64,000 bases of DNA, from the NCBI GenBank assembly GCA_963703855.1, contig CAVPFW010000004.1:1-64000 (forward strand), read 5' to 3'. Of this stretch, positions 17,700 to 25,972 are shown in pieces. Numbering within the stretch: position 1 is the stretch's first letter; each line of letters starts with the position of its first letter. Origin of the DNA: AP-15 sp963703855. Lineage in GTDB: Bacteria; Pseudomonadota; Alphaproteobacteria; ATCC43930; CGMCC-115725. Both the position numbers and the translations under genes were made by a program. The notes beneath the pieces are model-generated. The model searched no databases, was not told where the DNA came from, and saw nothing but the letters and a program-made list of their open reading frames with translations.

Positions 17700-17882
17700 A
17701 CGTGACCCACTCCCACGCTGCTGACGATTTTGCGATGATCCGCGCACCCCTGGAAGCGCTGTGCCGTGAGCGCGCGACCCAACCCCGTGCCCTTGCCGAC
17801 TTTGCAATGATCCGAGCGCGCATGTAGGAGTTGCGCCGCGAGCGCGCCCAGTTATTGGCCGAAGCGCGGGTCGTTCGATAAC
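17700..17882 (+). pseudogene. Degenerate small ORF with two related repeats
   Basis: Read from GTG 17702, the frame gives DDFAMIRAPLEALCRERA and then ADFAMIRARM-stop-ELRRERAQLLAE. The two halves are diverged copies of the same ~50-nt unit. The in-frame TAG at 17825-17827 breaks the second copy. I do not know the family; a short helical protein with an internal duplication is likely the ancestor. Confidence 0.3.
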
Positions 17883-18072
17883 CCACCCGAGGCCTTAGCG
17901 CCGTGCCGTGAGTACAAGACCCGGCATGATGGCTGGCAACGCCTCCCGCGCCTAGTTACAGGGTTTTGCGCGGTTCTCTTCAATGTCCTTTTCCCATCCG
18001 CCAGATCCATCCGGCAAGGATTCTGGTCCAGAGCTGAGCGGGGGTTGGATACCGTATTGCACTACCCGAAAA

Positions 18073-18150
18073 GCCCTCACTCTGACCCTCTCCCCGTGAT
18101 CCTCGGATCATGCCCAGGGAGGGAGAGGAAGCTGCCCGCGAGTGAGGGGC
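18073..18150. repeat. REP-like nested palindrome upstream of the MFS gene
   Basis: Three nested stems: CCCTCACT (18074-18081) with AGTGAGGG (18141-18148), CCTCTCCC (18087-18094) with GGGAGAGG (18121-18128), and TGATCC/GGATCA at 18097-18110. The outer stems match the common rhizobial CCCTCACYCTGACCCTCTCCC type dispersed repeat. Confidence 0.55.
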
Positions 18151-18184
18151 CGCCTGCCGGCATGATGCTGCGCTGGGGGCGACG

Positions 18185-19729
18185 GTGAGGGGGGAGGCGT
18201 TCGCCCCGGTCCCCAACCGCGGCATGATCACGATCTCGATCATGCTGGCGAACATCATGCAGGGCGTCGACAACACGATCCTCAATGTCGCCCTGCCGCA
18301 CATCCAGGGAGCCCTGTCGGCCTCGCTCGACCAGATCGCCTGGGCGTTGACCTCCTATATCGTCTGCGCCGCGATCATGATGCCACTGACCGGCTGGCTC
18401 GCCGGCCGGTTCGGCATCAAATATATCTTTCTGGCCTCGATCATCGGCTTCACGCTCGCCTCGGCGCTGTGCGGCGCCGCCGGGAGCCTCGGCCAACTCG
18501 TTTTCTTTCGGGCGCTGCAGGGGGTGGCCGGGGCCGGGCTGATCCCGCTGTCGCAGGCGACCCTGCTGCAGATCAATCCGCCCGAGCGCCACGGGCATGC
18601 CATGGCGGTGTTCGGCATCGGCACGATCCTCGGACCGATCATGGGGCCGGCGCTCGGCGGCTGGCTGACCGAGGATTACAGCTGGCGCTGGATCTTCTAT
18701 ATCAACCTGCCGGTCGGTGTGCTGTGCACCCTGGGCGTTCTGGTTTTTATCCGTCAAACCCGGAACGTGCATCACGAGGCGTTCGATTTTGTCGGGTTCC
18801 TGACCTTGAGCCTGGGGATCGGGGCCTTGCAATTGATGCTCGACCGCGGTGAGCTGAAAGACTGGTTCCATTCGAGCGAGATCTGGGTCGAGGCGACGGT
18901 CGCCGGGCTCGGCTTTTATCTTTTCACCGTGCACACGGCAACGACGGACGAGCGCTCGTTTCTCAACCGGGACCTGCTGAAGAGCGCCAATTTCATGGCC
19001 GGCACCGTGCTGATGTTCTGTGGCGGACTGATCATGACCGGCACCCTGGCGCTCTTACCGACGATGCTGCAAAACCTGATGAACTATCCGGTGATGACGA
19101 CCGGACTGGTGTGCGTGCCGCGCGGCATCGGGAGCATGATGGCGATGTTCATCGTCGCCCCGCTGATCACCCGAATCGACAACCGGCTGATCATTCTGTT
19201 CGGTTTTCTGCTTACTGCGGCGTCGATGTGGCAGATGAGCCAGTTTTCGCTGCAGATGGGCATGGCGCCGGTCATCATCTCCGGGCTGATGCAGGGTTTT
19301 GGCCTCGGTTGCACCCAGGTGCCGCTGAACATCATCGCGTTGTCGACCCTGCCGCGCCACATCCTGACCCAGGGGACGGCGATCCGCAGCTTGATGCGCA
19401 ACCTGGGCGGCAGCGTCGGCATCAGCATCCTGGTCGCAACCTTGGCCCAGAATACCCAGGTGGTTCACTCGCGTCTGGTCGAAGCCCTGCGGCCGGACAA
19501 CCCGCTCGCGCAGGCGCCTTATCTGGCGGCGCCGTTCAGCCTCACGACGCCGAGCGGGATGGCGGCGCTCAATGCCGAGGTGACGCGGCAGGCCGCAATG
19601 GTCGCCTATGTCGATGATTTCAAGCTGATCATGTTGATCGCGCTCGCTTCCCTGCCCCTGCTGCTGCTGTTGCGCGAGGCGCGGCACCGGCCGCCGTCGG
19701 CCGCGGCAACCGTGGCGGCCGACGACTAG
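18185..19729 (+). CDS. DHA2-family MFS drug exporter, EmrB/QacA type (514 aa)
   Basis: An inner-membrane proton-driven efflux transporter of the DHA2 (14-helix) major facilitator family. The first helix ends in MLANIMQGVDNTILNVALPHIQGAL, the family signature with the membrane Asp (motif D1). GWLAGRFGIKYIF is the loop 2-3 motif A, and GPALGGWLTEDYSWRWIFYINLPVG is the DHA2-specific motif C region. The frame starts at GTG 18185; an ATG at 18223 is possible but would cut into the first helix. No EmrA-like adaptor is adjacent. A REP-like palindrome lies in front of it. Confidence 0.85.
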   Translation: MRGEAFAPVPNRGMITISIMLANIMQGVDNTILNVALPHIQGALSASLDQIAWALTSYIVCAAIMMPLTGWLAGRFGIKYIFLASIIGFTLASALCGAAGSLGQLVFFRALQGVAGAGLIPLSQATLLQINPPERHGHAMAVFGIGTILGPIMGPALGGWLTEDYSWRWIFYINLPVGVLCTLGVLVFIRQTRNVHHEAFDFVGFLTLSLGIGALQLMLDRGELKDWFHSSEIWVEATVAGLGFYLFTVHTATTDERSFLNRDLLKSANFMAGTVLMFCGGLIMTGTLALLPTMLQNLMNYPVMTTGLVCVPRGIGSMMAMFIVAPLITRIDNRLIILFGFLLTAASMWQMSQFSLQMGMAPVIISGLMQGFGLGCTQVPLNIIALSTLPRHILTQGTAIRSLMRNLGGSVGISILVATLAQNTQVVHSRLVEALRPDNPLAQAPYLAAPFSLTTPSGMAALNAEVTRQAAMVAYVDDFKLIMLIALASLPLLLLLREARHRPPSAAATVAADD

Positions 19730-19734
19730 CCGCT

Positions 19735-20098
19735 CTAATTCAGGACCGGAGCCGAGTTCTCGAGCGCGGCCTTGGAGGGGCCGTAGGTCGGCGAGCAGGC
19801 GTTCAACATCGTGCCGAGGCTGGTCGTGACCTTGACGATCCGACCCCAGGCCTGGCGCATCATCTCGGGCACGACGGCGTTCGCGAGCGCCAACGGCGCC
19901 GTGGTGTGGACGGCGACGAAGCGGCGCCACTGATCAGAGGTGATCTCCCAGAATTTGAGCGGGCGCTGCCAGCTGTCGGGCCGGATCGCGCCGGGGCCGA
20001 TCCCGGCATTGTTGACCAGGATATCGATGCGGCCAAACCGCGCGCGCGTCGCCTCGATGATCTCGTCGACGGCCGTGTCGGCGGTCAGCCCAACCCCC
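19735..20098 (-). pseudogene. Short-chain dehydrogenase remnant, C-terminal part
   Basis: The minus strand reads LTADTAVDEIIEATRARFGRIDILVNNAGIGPG (the NNAG motif) through to the active-site YGPSKAAL (Tyr-x3-Lys), and then stops at 19735. The N-terminal dinucleotide-binding part is missing and the protein ends some 60-90 residues early. An N-terminal SDR fragment in the same orientation lies at 21945-22129, on the other side of the amidase unit. Confidence 0.65.
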
Positions 20099-20201
20099 CT
20101 GCAACAAAAGGCCCGCGACCTCCTCGCCCTCGCCCGTACCCAGTAGACCCCTGCGTAAGCGTCTGGGCATCACGCAAGATCAATGGCTTGCGCGCTCACA
20201 A

Positions 20202-20218
20202 AGACGGAAGCTCCGTCT
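20202..20218 (-). terminator. Hairpin downstream of the amidase gene
   Basis: AGACGGA-AGC-TCCGTCT is a perfect 7-bp stem about 80 nt after the amidase stop, with a short T-rich run on the minus strand. It is a weak candidate intrinsic terminator. Confidence 0.3.
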
Positions 20219-20296
20219 AAAATTTAGCGCCTATGACCCACCGCGCGATTCACACACTACTCTTGTCACACAGAAGCGGTTTGGTCTGTGCGCCGT

Positions 20297-21700
20297 TCAG
20301 ACAGCCAACCCAGCGGGGTGTCGTTTCGTCCAACCGGTGGCGTCCTCGTAGAACTGGGCGACGCGGTAGAGCATCGGCTCCGTGAATGGACGGCCGACGA
20401 GCTGCAGCGACAGCGGCAGGCCGGCTGTGGAGAACCCCGCCGGGATGACCAGCCCCGGCTGGCCGGTGACGTTGAAAGGCATCCGCGCCTGGCGCCAGTA
20501 ATTGGCAGCGAGCGCTGCCTCGTCGTCGATGCGGCAGGCGGGGTCCAGGCTCGATGCGGTGACCGCGATGTCGATGCCGGCAAAGGCCGCTGCCACGGTA
20601 TCACGGAGCTGGAGCCGCCAGCGCACCGCCTGGAGATAGTCGACGGCCCGCAGCGTCGCCCCGGCGAGCAGCCGCTCGCGCGCCCGGGCCCCGTAATCCT
20701 GCGGCCTTTCTTTCAGCCATGGCTCATGCACGGCATAGGCCTCGGCGGCGAGAATGATCTGACCGCAGGCGCTGAAATCCTGCAACGGCGGCAGGGCGAT
20801 CTCGCTGATCTCCGCACCCGCCTCGGCGCATAGCCTGACCGCGGCATCGATTGCCTCGACCTGCTCGGGATCGCCGGCGACATCGGTCGTGTAGAAATGC
20901 CGGACGACGCCGATCCGCAGCCCTTTGACGCCGTGACCGAGCATTGACGTGTAGTCGGGGACCGGCTCGTCGGCGCTTCCGGGGTCGCCCGGATCATGCC
21001 CGGCGATCACTTGGAGCATCAGGGCGTTGTCGCGCACCGTGCGGGTCATCGGGCCGACATGGTCGAGCGAGTACGCGAGCGGCGCGACCCCGCGACGGCT
21101 GACCCGGCCATAGGTCGCCTTCATCCCGGTAATGCCGCACATCGAGGCGGGGTTGCGGATCGAGCCGCCGGTATCGGTGCCGAGCGCGGCCGGGAAAAAC
21201 CCGGCGGCGAGGCCGGCGCCGCTGCCGCTTGAAGACCCGCCGCAGAAATGGTCGCGGTTCCACGGGTTGCGCGCCGGCGGCCAGGGCAGGTCGAAAGATG
21301 GCCCGCCGATCGCGAACTCATGCGTCGAGAGCTTCCCGAGCAAGACCCCGCCGGCGGCTTCGAGCCGTTCGGTGACGACGGCATGCCGACGGGCGGCGTT
21401 GCCGGTCATGACCTTCGAATGCGCCGTGGTCGCGATGCCCTCGACATCGATGATGTCCTTCAGCGCATAAGGCATCCCGTGAAACGCTCCGCGCCAGTTT
21501 CCGGCGGTGATCTCGGCCTCGGCCGCGCGCGCCGCGGTCAGGGCCCGCTCGGGCGTCACCGCGATGAAGGCGTTGAACTTGCCGTCGTGCCGCTCGATCT
21601 GACCCAGCAGCGCCTTCGTGTATTCGACCGGCGACAATTTCTTGGCGCGGATCAGCTCGGCGGCCTCGGCGATCCCGAGGAAGGCGAGGTCGCCGCTCAT
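20297..21700 (-). CDS. Amidase-signature family hydrolase (467 aa)
   Basis: An amidase-signature enzyme with the full Ser-cisSer-Lys triad: Lys81 (PYALKDIID), cis-Ser156 (CGGSSSGSGAG) and nucleophile Ser180 (GTDTGGSIRNPAS). Such enzymes hydrolyse amides, carbamates or biuret-type compounds in the cytoplasm. The GatA-like C-terminal PFNVTGQPGLVIPAGF is present and length is normal. Its ATG overlaps the stop of a 60-aa gene by ATGA, so the two are translationally coupled. That pairing recalls the small subunits (AtzG type) seen with some amidases; this is inference. The unit lies between two SDR gene halves. Confidence 0.85.
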   Translation of the reverse strand: MSGDLAFLGIAEAAELIRAKKLSPVEYTKALLGQIERHDGKFNAFIAVTPERALTAARAAEAEITAGNWRGAFHGMPYALKDIIDVEGIATTAHSKVMTGNAARRHAVVTERLEAAGGVLLGKLSTHEFAIGGPSFDLPWPPARNPWNRDHFCGGSSSGSGAGLAAGFFPAALGTDTGGSIRNPASMCGITGMKATYGRVSRRGVAPLAYSLDHVGPMTRTVRDNALMLQVIAGHDPGDPGSADEPVPDYTSMLGHGVKGLRIGVVRHFYTTDVAGDPEQVEAIDAAVRLCAEAGAEISEIALPPLQDFSACGQIILAAEAYAVHEPWLKERPQDYGARARERLLAGATLRAVDYLQAVRWRLQLRDTVAAAFAGIDIAVTASSLDPACRIDDEAALAANYWRQARMPFNVTGQPGLVIPAGFSTAGLPLSLQLVGRPFTEPMLYRVAQFYEDATGWTKRHPAGLAV

Positions 21701-21879
21701 GGCGTCTCACCCTTCGCGCGATAGATATGAGCCGGTTCCTGCTCCACCGGCATATTACGCGGCAGCCGCTTCAGGTGCTGCTCCATGCCGCTCGTGGCGC
21801 GGTCGAATTGACCCAGGTGCTCGTCGGTCAAACGATCTAGCCCGAGCGCCCGGGCCTTGTCGCGGATCTGATCGCTCAT
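21697..21879 (-). CDS. Small protein coupled to the amidase (60 aa)
   Basis: A 60-residue soluble protein (MSDQIRDKARALGLDRLTDE...) predicted to be largely helical at its start with a charged tail. Its TGA overlaps the amidase ATG (ATGA), so the two are made together. No named family is recognised. By analogy with AtzG-type partners of amidases it may stabilise or regulate the amidase, but no sequence motif proves this. Confidence 0.6.
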   Translation of the reverse strand: MSDQIRDKARALGLDRLTDEHLGQFDRATSGMEQHLKRLPRNMPVEQEPAHIYRAKGETP

Positions 21880-21944
21880 CGTTTGCTTCCCTCACCCGAT
21901 GGAACAGCTTTCGTACCCTCGCCTGAGCTGGATCGATGGCTGTC

Positions 21945-22129
21945 AGCGTGCACAAAGCGCGCATCGCCACCGCCTTGACGCACCTGTGCGGCGCTCGCCT
22001 CGCCTTCGGTCGGGTGGAGATCGACCATCACCACCGTAGCGCCGAGCCGGGCAAAACCAAGCCCAGTGGGGCGACCCATGCCGATACCGCCGCCGGTGAT
22101 CAGCGCGCGACCTTGCCGGTGAATTCCAT
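21945..22129 (-). pseudogene. Short-chain dehydrogenase remnant, N-terminal part
   Basis: From ATG 22129 the minus strand reads MEFTGKVA, then, after a two-base insertion, LITGGGIGMGRPTGLGFARLGATVVMVDL (the TGxxxGxG cofactor motif) to GGDARFVHAD. The sequence then leaves the SDR family. Both the frameshift and the truncation make it non-functional. It could be the missing front half of the remnant at 19735-20098. Confidence 0.6.
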
Positions 22130-22575
22130 CCGGCATTTCCCTGATAGGGCACCTGAGTGACCTTACGAATTGTACGCTGTGCCGTTGTCCGTTCTGGCGC
22201 AACGGGATACCGAAGCAGTTGGGGCAAGCGGCGTCTCGATCGACGTTGGAGGCGATGGTGCTGTTAGAGGTCGTCTTGTCCCCCCGCCAGAGCGGAATCG
22301 AAGCGCCGGGCAGGCACGGCTTCGGCCCTGGGAATTGTGGAAGACCAAAGCGCTCTCTGAGCATCCCGACCTACGGGCTTTGGTACATTGCTTACCGACA
22401 TGCAGGCTTGGCTAGACGAGAACTGCGGCGCCGATAGCTGAGCGATCACCCCGGCGGGAATGCGCGGTGTCGTCGACGATGCGGTCGCGATCTACTTCCT
22501 CGACGCCACGTCGGCGGCGGCCATCGGCAATTTCCACCAAGTTCACGACGCGACCAAATCGGAAGGCCCGCAGGT
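22130..22575. other. Region without a supported gene
   Basis: No intact ORF with coding character is seen. A minus-strand stretch near 22185-22225 (AACPNCFGIPLRQNGQRHS) has a C-x2-C look, but is too short to assign. Confidence 0.3.
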
Positions 22576-22965
22576 CTATCGCAAAGCCATTCTATCCGGA
22601 ATGGAGGCGCCGCAGCCGAGCGCTTCATCACGAAACGCCGATCGCCAGTTCCGGGCGACGATGAGCTGGGCACAGTTAAGAAATTGGGCTCCAGTCAAGA
22701 AGGCGTCGGCAAGATTGGCGCCATCGAGCACAGCCTTGAAAAAGTTCGCGCCGTCGAGATGGGCACCTGACAGATCCGCGTCGGAAAACCTTGTTCCCCT
22801 GAGATCGGCACCCCGCAAATCGGCCCGCGAAAGATTGAAGCCGCTCAAATCAAGCCCTCGCAAGCCGGCCCGAGACAAGTCCGGTGTCTCGTCGTGCTCC
22901 GCCCGCCAAGCGTTCCAGATCGCAGCACCGTGTCCGAGCACGGCGACATGCTCATCGTTTGGCAT
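22576..22965 (-). CDS. Pentapeptide-repeat protein (129 aa)
   Basis: Residues ~29-99 consist of A(D/N)LxX pentapeptides such as LRGLDLSGFNLSRADLRGAD and DADLSGAHLDGANF, which fold as a right-handed quadrilateral beta-helix. The N-terminal WNAWRAEHDETPDLSRAGL is a common lead-in of such proteins. The function of these cytosolic proteins is mostly unknown; some mimic DNA and protect gyrase, but nothing here points to that. Its start overlaps the end of the upstream pentapeptide gene by 14 nt, so both are one operon. Confidence 0.8.
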   Translation of the reverse strand: MPNDEHVAVLGHGAAIWNAWRAEHDETPDLSRAGLRGLDLSGFNLSRADLRGADLRGTRFSDADLSGAHLDGANFFKAVLDGANLADAFLTGAQFLNCAQLIVARNWRSAFRDEALGCGASIPDRMALR

Positions 22966-23743
22966 CTTCCACCCCTGTCAAGCATGCGGGGAGCTTTGTA
23001 CTGCGATTGAGGTGCGCCCGATCGAGCTGAGCCTGCATCAGGCCCTCGACCCCGTCCAGATTCGCATCGGACAGGTCTGCACCGTCGAGCCTTGCCAAGC
23101 GCAAATATGCACCCCGCAAATCGGCGCCGCGCAGCGAGGCCCCGACCAGGAACGCGCCGCCCAGCCGTGCTTCGCGAAGGTCGGCCTGGTCGAGCTGCGC
23201 ATCGCGAAAGCCGGCGCCGCGCAGATTTGTCCGGCGTAGTTCGGCCCGCGTGAGCACGGCACCATCGAGCTGGGTACCGCTCATGTCTGCCTCACGCAAG
23301 TTGGCGCCTCGCAGCACGGCATTGGCTATCAAGGCGAACTCCATATCCGCCTTGGCGAGACAGGCGTTCTCGAGGCTCGCTGAAAGGAGGTTTGCCCCGC
23401 TCAGACGTGCGCCGGATAGATCCGCACCGTCGAGGCGCGCCTCCTGTAGTATCGCACCGATCAGATTCACCCTTTGCAGATGGGCTCCGGTGAAATCTGC
23501 GCCTCTGAGCACGGCGCGGTCCATCTTGATCCCGCGCAGATCGAGCCCCGAGAAATCTCGCCCGGTCAGATCGACGGATGCGAAGTCCGCGCGGTGGCCT
23601 TGGTGCCACTCCGTCTCCAGGTAAAGCCGGTGCTCCGCAAGCAACTGCTCGATCTCGTCGGGCGAAAGCATGCGAACAGGTGGCCGGGCCGAAAAATCGG
23701 GCATTCCGGCGAAGAGTGATCGAGGCCTGTCCGACTCCGACAT
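22952..23743 (-). CDS. Pentapeptide-repeat protein (263 aa)
   Basis: After a non-repetitive N-terminus (LSPDEIEQLLAEHRLYLETEWHQG), residues from about 50 to 240 form roughly 35 pentapeptide repeats (GADFTGAHLQRVNL, GADLSGARLSGANL and so on), predicted to build a long beta-helix. The N-terminal helix motif with HRLYLET is typical of a subgroup that carries one such helix before the repeats. It is the first gene of a two-gene unit with the 129-aa pentapeptide protein. The cluster of TGGAAAT motifs at 23857-24022 lies 110-280 nt upstream of its start and may control it. Confidence 0.8.
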   Translation of the reverse strand: MSESDRPRSLFAGMPDFSARPPVRMLSPDEIEQLLAEHRLYLETEWHQGHRADFASVDLTGRDFSGLDLRGIKMDRAVLRGADFTGAHLQRVNLIGAILQEARLDGADLSGARLSGANLLSASLENACLAKADMEFALIANAVLRGANLREADMSGTQLDGAVLTRAELRRTNLRGAGFRDAQLDQADLREARLGGAFLVGASLRGADLRGAYLRLARLDGADLSDANLDGVEGLMQAQLDRAHLNRSTKLPACLTGVEDAKR

Positions 23744-24368
23744 CGAGCAATCTTACTTCGAAACGCAGAGGACGACACGAGATCCTCGCGTTCGGCCTCG
23801 GCCCCTTCGGCCTGGGCCGGCCGACGACGTTCAGCGGAGGCCGTCCCCCGTAGGGGTGGAAATGCTGGACATCTGGAAATGGCTGTATCCCTGATTTCCA
23901 AGAGGCTGCTGGAAGTCATTTCCAGCCGGCGTGCTGGACATCCAAAAGCCCAGGGAGGCCGCCATTTCCAGATTTCCAACGTCTTTTCCACGGACATGCA
24001 GGCGGAGCCAACGGGTGGAAATCGCGGACGGGACTACGGGCGTGGGGCCGGGCTCAAATGAGGCGCCGGCCGTAATCTCTCATCCGATCGAGCCACCCCT
24101 GCTGCTTGGCTTCGCTCGCCGCATCCACGATCCCGAATAGGATCTCGCGTACCGGGGCGACTGTGTGCCATCGGGCCGGCGCGGCACTGGAGGTGCTCCA
24201 TACACTCGCCTCTTTGGTGAGCAGGTAATCTCGCACTTCCAGGCCAGGGAGCCGTAACCTGCTTCATGGAGGCCCCCGTCCGTTGGCATTGTTGACAATC
24301 CAAGTTTGGCGCACAGATGCCGTGAGGGAGCCATCCACCCGATCAAGCCCGCCATGGCGAAAACCGCC
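23744..24368. other. Non-coding stretch with a dense TGGAAAT motif cluster
   Basis: No firmly supported gene. 23857-24022 holds the motif cluster listed separately. On the minus strand about 24057-24240 reads a protein-like piece (EASVWSTSSAAPARWHT...DRMRDYGRRLI) of unknown family, possibly the end of a lost gene. Confidence 0.4.
23857..24022. promoter_or_regulatory. Cluster of seven TGGAAAT/ATTTCCA motifs with a 13-bp inverted repeat
   Basis: Exact TGGAAAT occurs at 23857, 23874 and 24016. Exact ATTTCCA occurs at 23894, 23918, 23964 and 23972. Near matches include TGGAAGT at 23910 and TTTTCCA at 23984. ATCTGGAAATGGC (23871-23883) is repeated inverted at 23961-23973, and GCTGGAA/TTCCAGC forms a small hairpin at 23909-23925. 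About 0.02 exact copies are expected by chance in this length. Confidence 0.6.
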
Positions 24369-25280
24369 TCAGGCGAGGCCCAGCTTCGGCCGCACCCACT
24401 CGGCCAGTTTGCGGATCGCCTCGTCGGCTTCCGGCGCATGTCCCGCGGAAAAATGGAAGACGTGCTGCAACTCCGGGAACACGTCCAGCCTGACATCCAC
24501 ACCGGCTTCCCTGGCACGCTCGGCTAGCCGGCGGCTGTCGTCCAATAGCGTCTCGTCGCCGCCCGCCTGGATATAAACCGGCGGCAAGCCTTTGAGGTCC
24601 GCGTAAAGCGGGTTAGCCAACGGGTCCTTGCGATTGCCGCCTTCGCCCAGAAAGGTGGTGGCCATCACCTCGACGATTTCCTTCTGTACCAGCGCATCCT
24701 TCTCGCGATTCGAAACCAGTGTCTCGCCAGTGATTTCCATGTCTACCCAGGGCGAGAGCGGCATCGTGGCCGCCGGCATCGGCAGGTTGCGCTCGCGCGC
24801 ACGAAGCAAGGTGGTGACGGCGAGCGCACCGCCCGCCAAGTCACCGGTCAAGGCGATATGACCGGGCTCGATGCCCTGGTCGAGGAGCCACCGGTAGGCG
24901 GTGACGGCATCGTCGACCGGCGCCGGATGCACATGCTCCGGGGCGCGGCGGTAGTGCAGAATCAAGGCACGGCACCCGATCGCCTTGGCCAGATGACCGT
25001 AGACCTTGCGATGCGTGTACATCGACGCCGTGACGTAGCCGCCACCGTGCATGCACAGCAGAACCCGGTCCTCGGCGCATCCTTTCGGAACCGCCCACAA
25101 CGCCGGTACGCCGCCCGCATTCGTCTCGATGTAATCGACGCCGCCGGGCTCCGCCGTCACATCGCCCCAGTGCTCGAACATCAACCGGAGATCGTCCAGC
25201 GGCATGTCCGGATTGGCAGCAAGCGCCGCCGCCCAGCCGCGATAAAGGGTCTTCAGTGCCTCGGATTCCTGGCTCGCCAT
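24369..25280 (-). CDS. HSL-type alpha/beta hydrolase lacking the nucleophile Ser (303 aa)
   Basis: A hormone-sensitive-lipase-family esterase fold: oxyanion-hole HGGG at 78-81 (MHGGGYVTA), acid residue in AGGDETLLDDS, and His in FPELQHVFHF. The nucleophile elbow that should read GDSAGG is GDLAGG (Gly146-Asp147-Leu148), because codon 148 (24837-24839) is TTG rather than TCG. A protein with Leu there should not hydrolyse esters by the usual mechanism. Everything else is intact and full length, so this is a very recent loss, a pseudoenzyme or a base-call error. No operon partner is evident. Confidence 0.8.
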   Translation of the reverse strand: MASQESEALKTLYRGWAAALAANPDMPLDDLRLMFEHWGDVTAEPGGVDYIETNAGGVPALWAVPKGCAEDRVLLCMHGGGYVTASMYTHRKVYGHLAKAIGCRALILHYRRAPEHVHPAPVDDAVTAYRWLLDQGIEPGHIALTGDLAGGALAVTTLLRARERNLPMPAATMPLSPWVDMEITGETLVSNREKDALVQKEIVEVMATTFLGEGGNRKDPLANPLYADLKGLPPVYIQAGGDETLLDDSRRLAERAREAGVDVRLDVFPELQHVFHFSAGHAPEADEAIRKLAEWVRPKLGLA

Positions 25281-25400
25281 CGTTTCCTCCTGCGCCGACA
25301 GCCACGACCGCCCTTCCGCTGCGAGGTCGTCGGTGATCGGAACATGCCGGCTATGACGATAGCAGGTCGGATCGCGCGTCTGCGTGCGAGGCGGCTCGGC

Positions 25401-25765
25401 TCAGGCGGTGAAATTGAGTCCCCGCGCCGGCAACTCTACCTTTCCGCCGCACTCGCTGGCGATCACCGGCATCACCTCTTCGGCGAAGATCTGCATCTGC
25501 TCCTCGATTTCAGGGGCCTCGAACCCGCCGAGCTCGAACCAGCCGAGGAAGCAGAAGTCGTCATAGCCGCACTCCTTCCATCTTCATGATCTTGTCGATG
25601 ACGAACTGTTTCGAGCCGTGGATCGCGATCTCGCGCTCGCGCAGCATCTGCGCGGTGACTTTCTTGTCGAGATCGAACATCGGCTCGTCGAGGCGCGCCA
25701 CCACGGCGCCGAAACCGAACGGCCCGTAATAGTCGAACTCGTGCTGCCAATAAGGCTTCCGAGGA
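25401..25765 (-). pseudogene. Luciferase-like flavin monooxygenase, C-terminal remnant
   Basis: The minus strand reads WQHEFDYYGPFGFGAVVARLDEPMFDLDKKVTAQM, then ...SKQFVIDKIMKMEG, a one-base insertion, DYDDFCFLGWFELGG and finally the end RGLNFTA. This is the C-terminal part of an LLM-class flavin-dependent oxidoreductase. The N-terminal three quarters are absent and the frame is broken. It is joined directly to a cytochrome bd subunit I fragment. Confidence 0.6.
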
Positions 25766-25946
25766 CCGGGATCACGATCTGATAGTGGTTGGTCTCCGCC
25801 TCGGGATCGGGGATGGCGATCAGGACCTCGGCCGCCGGTTGCTGATCATGCCAACGGCTCTCGATCGCCGCGAATTTGACCGGCTGGTAGTGATGGACGT
25901 AATCGCCGTTGAGGTGTCCGAAGAAACCCTGGACTGTTTGAGCCAT
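25752..25946 (-). pseudogene. Cytochrome bd oxidase subunit I (CydA) internal fragment
   Basis: About 60 codons (FFGHLNGDYVHHYQPVKFAAIESRWHDQQPAAEVL...IPVLGSLIG) match the Q-loop region of CydA, which contacts quinol in intact enzymes. Both flanks are missing: upstream runs into the fdhD end and downstream fuses into a luciferase-like fragment near 25755. It is a deletion scar. Confidence 0.6.
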
Positions 25947-25972
25947 GTATTCCTCCGACGTATTGCTGGCGG

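Noticed and set aside
22185..22364. Zinc-finger-like minus-strand fragment (CPNC)
   Set aside because: A single C-x2-C in a short frame without further family sequence is not enough for a call.
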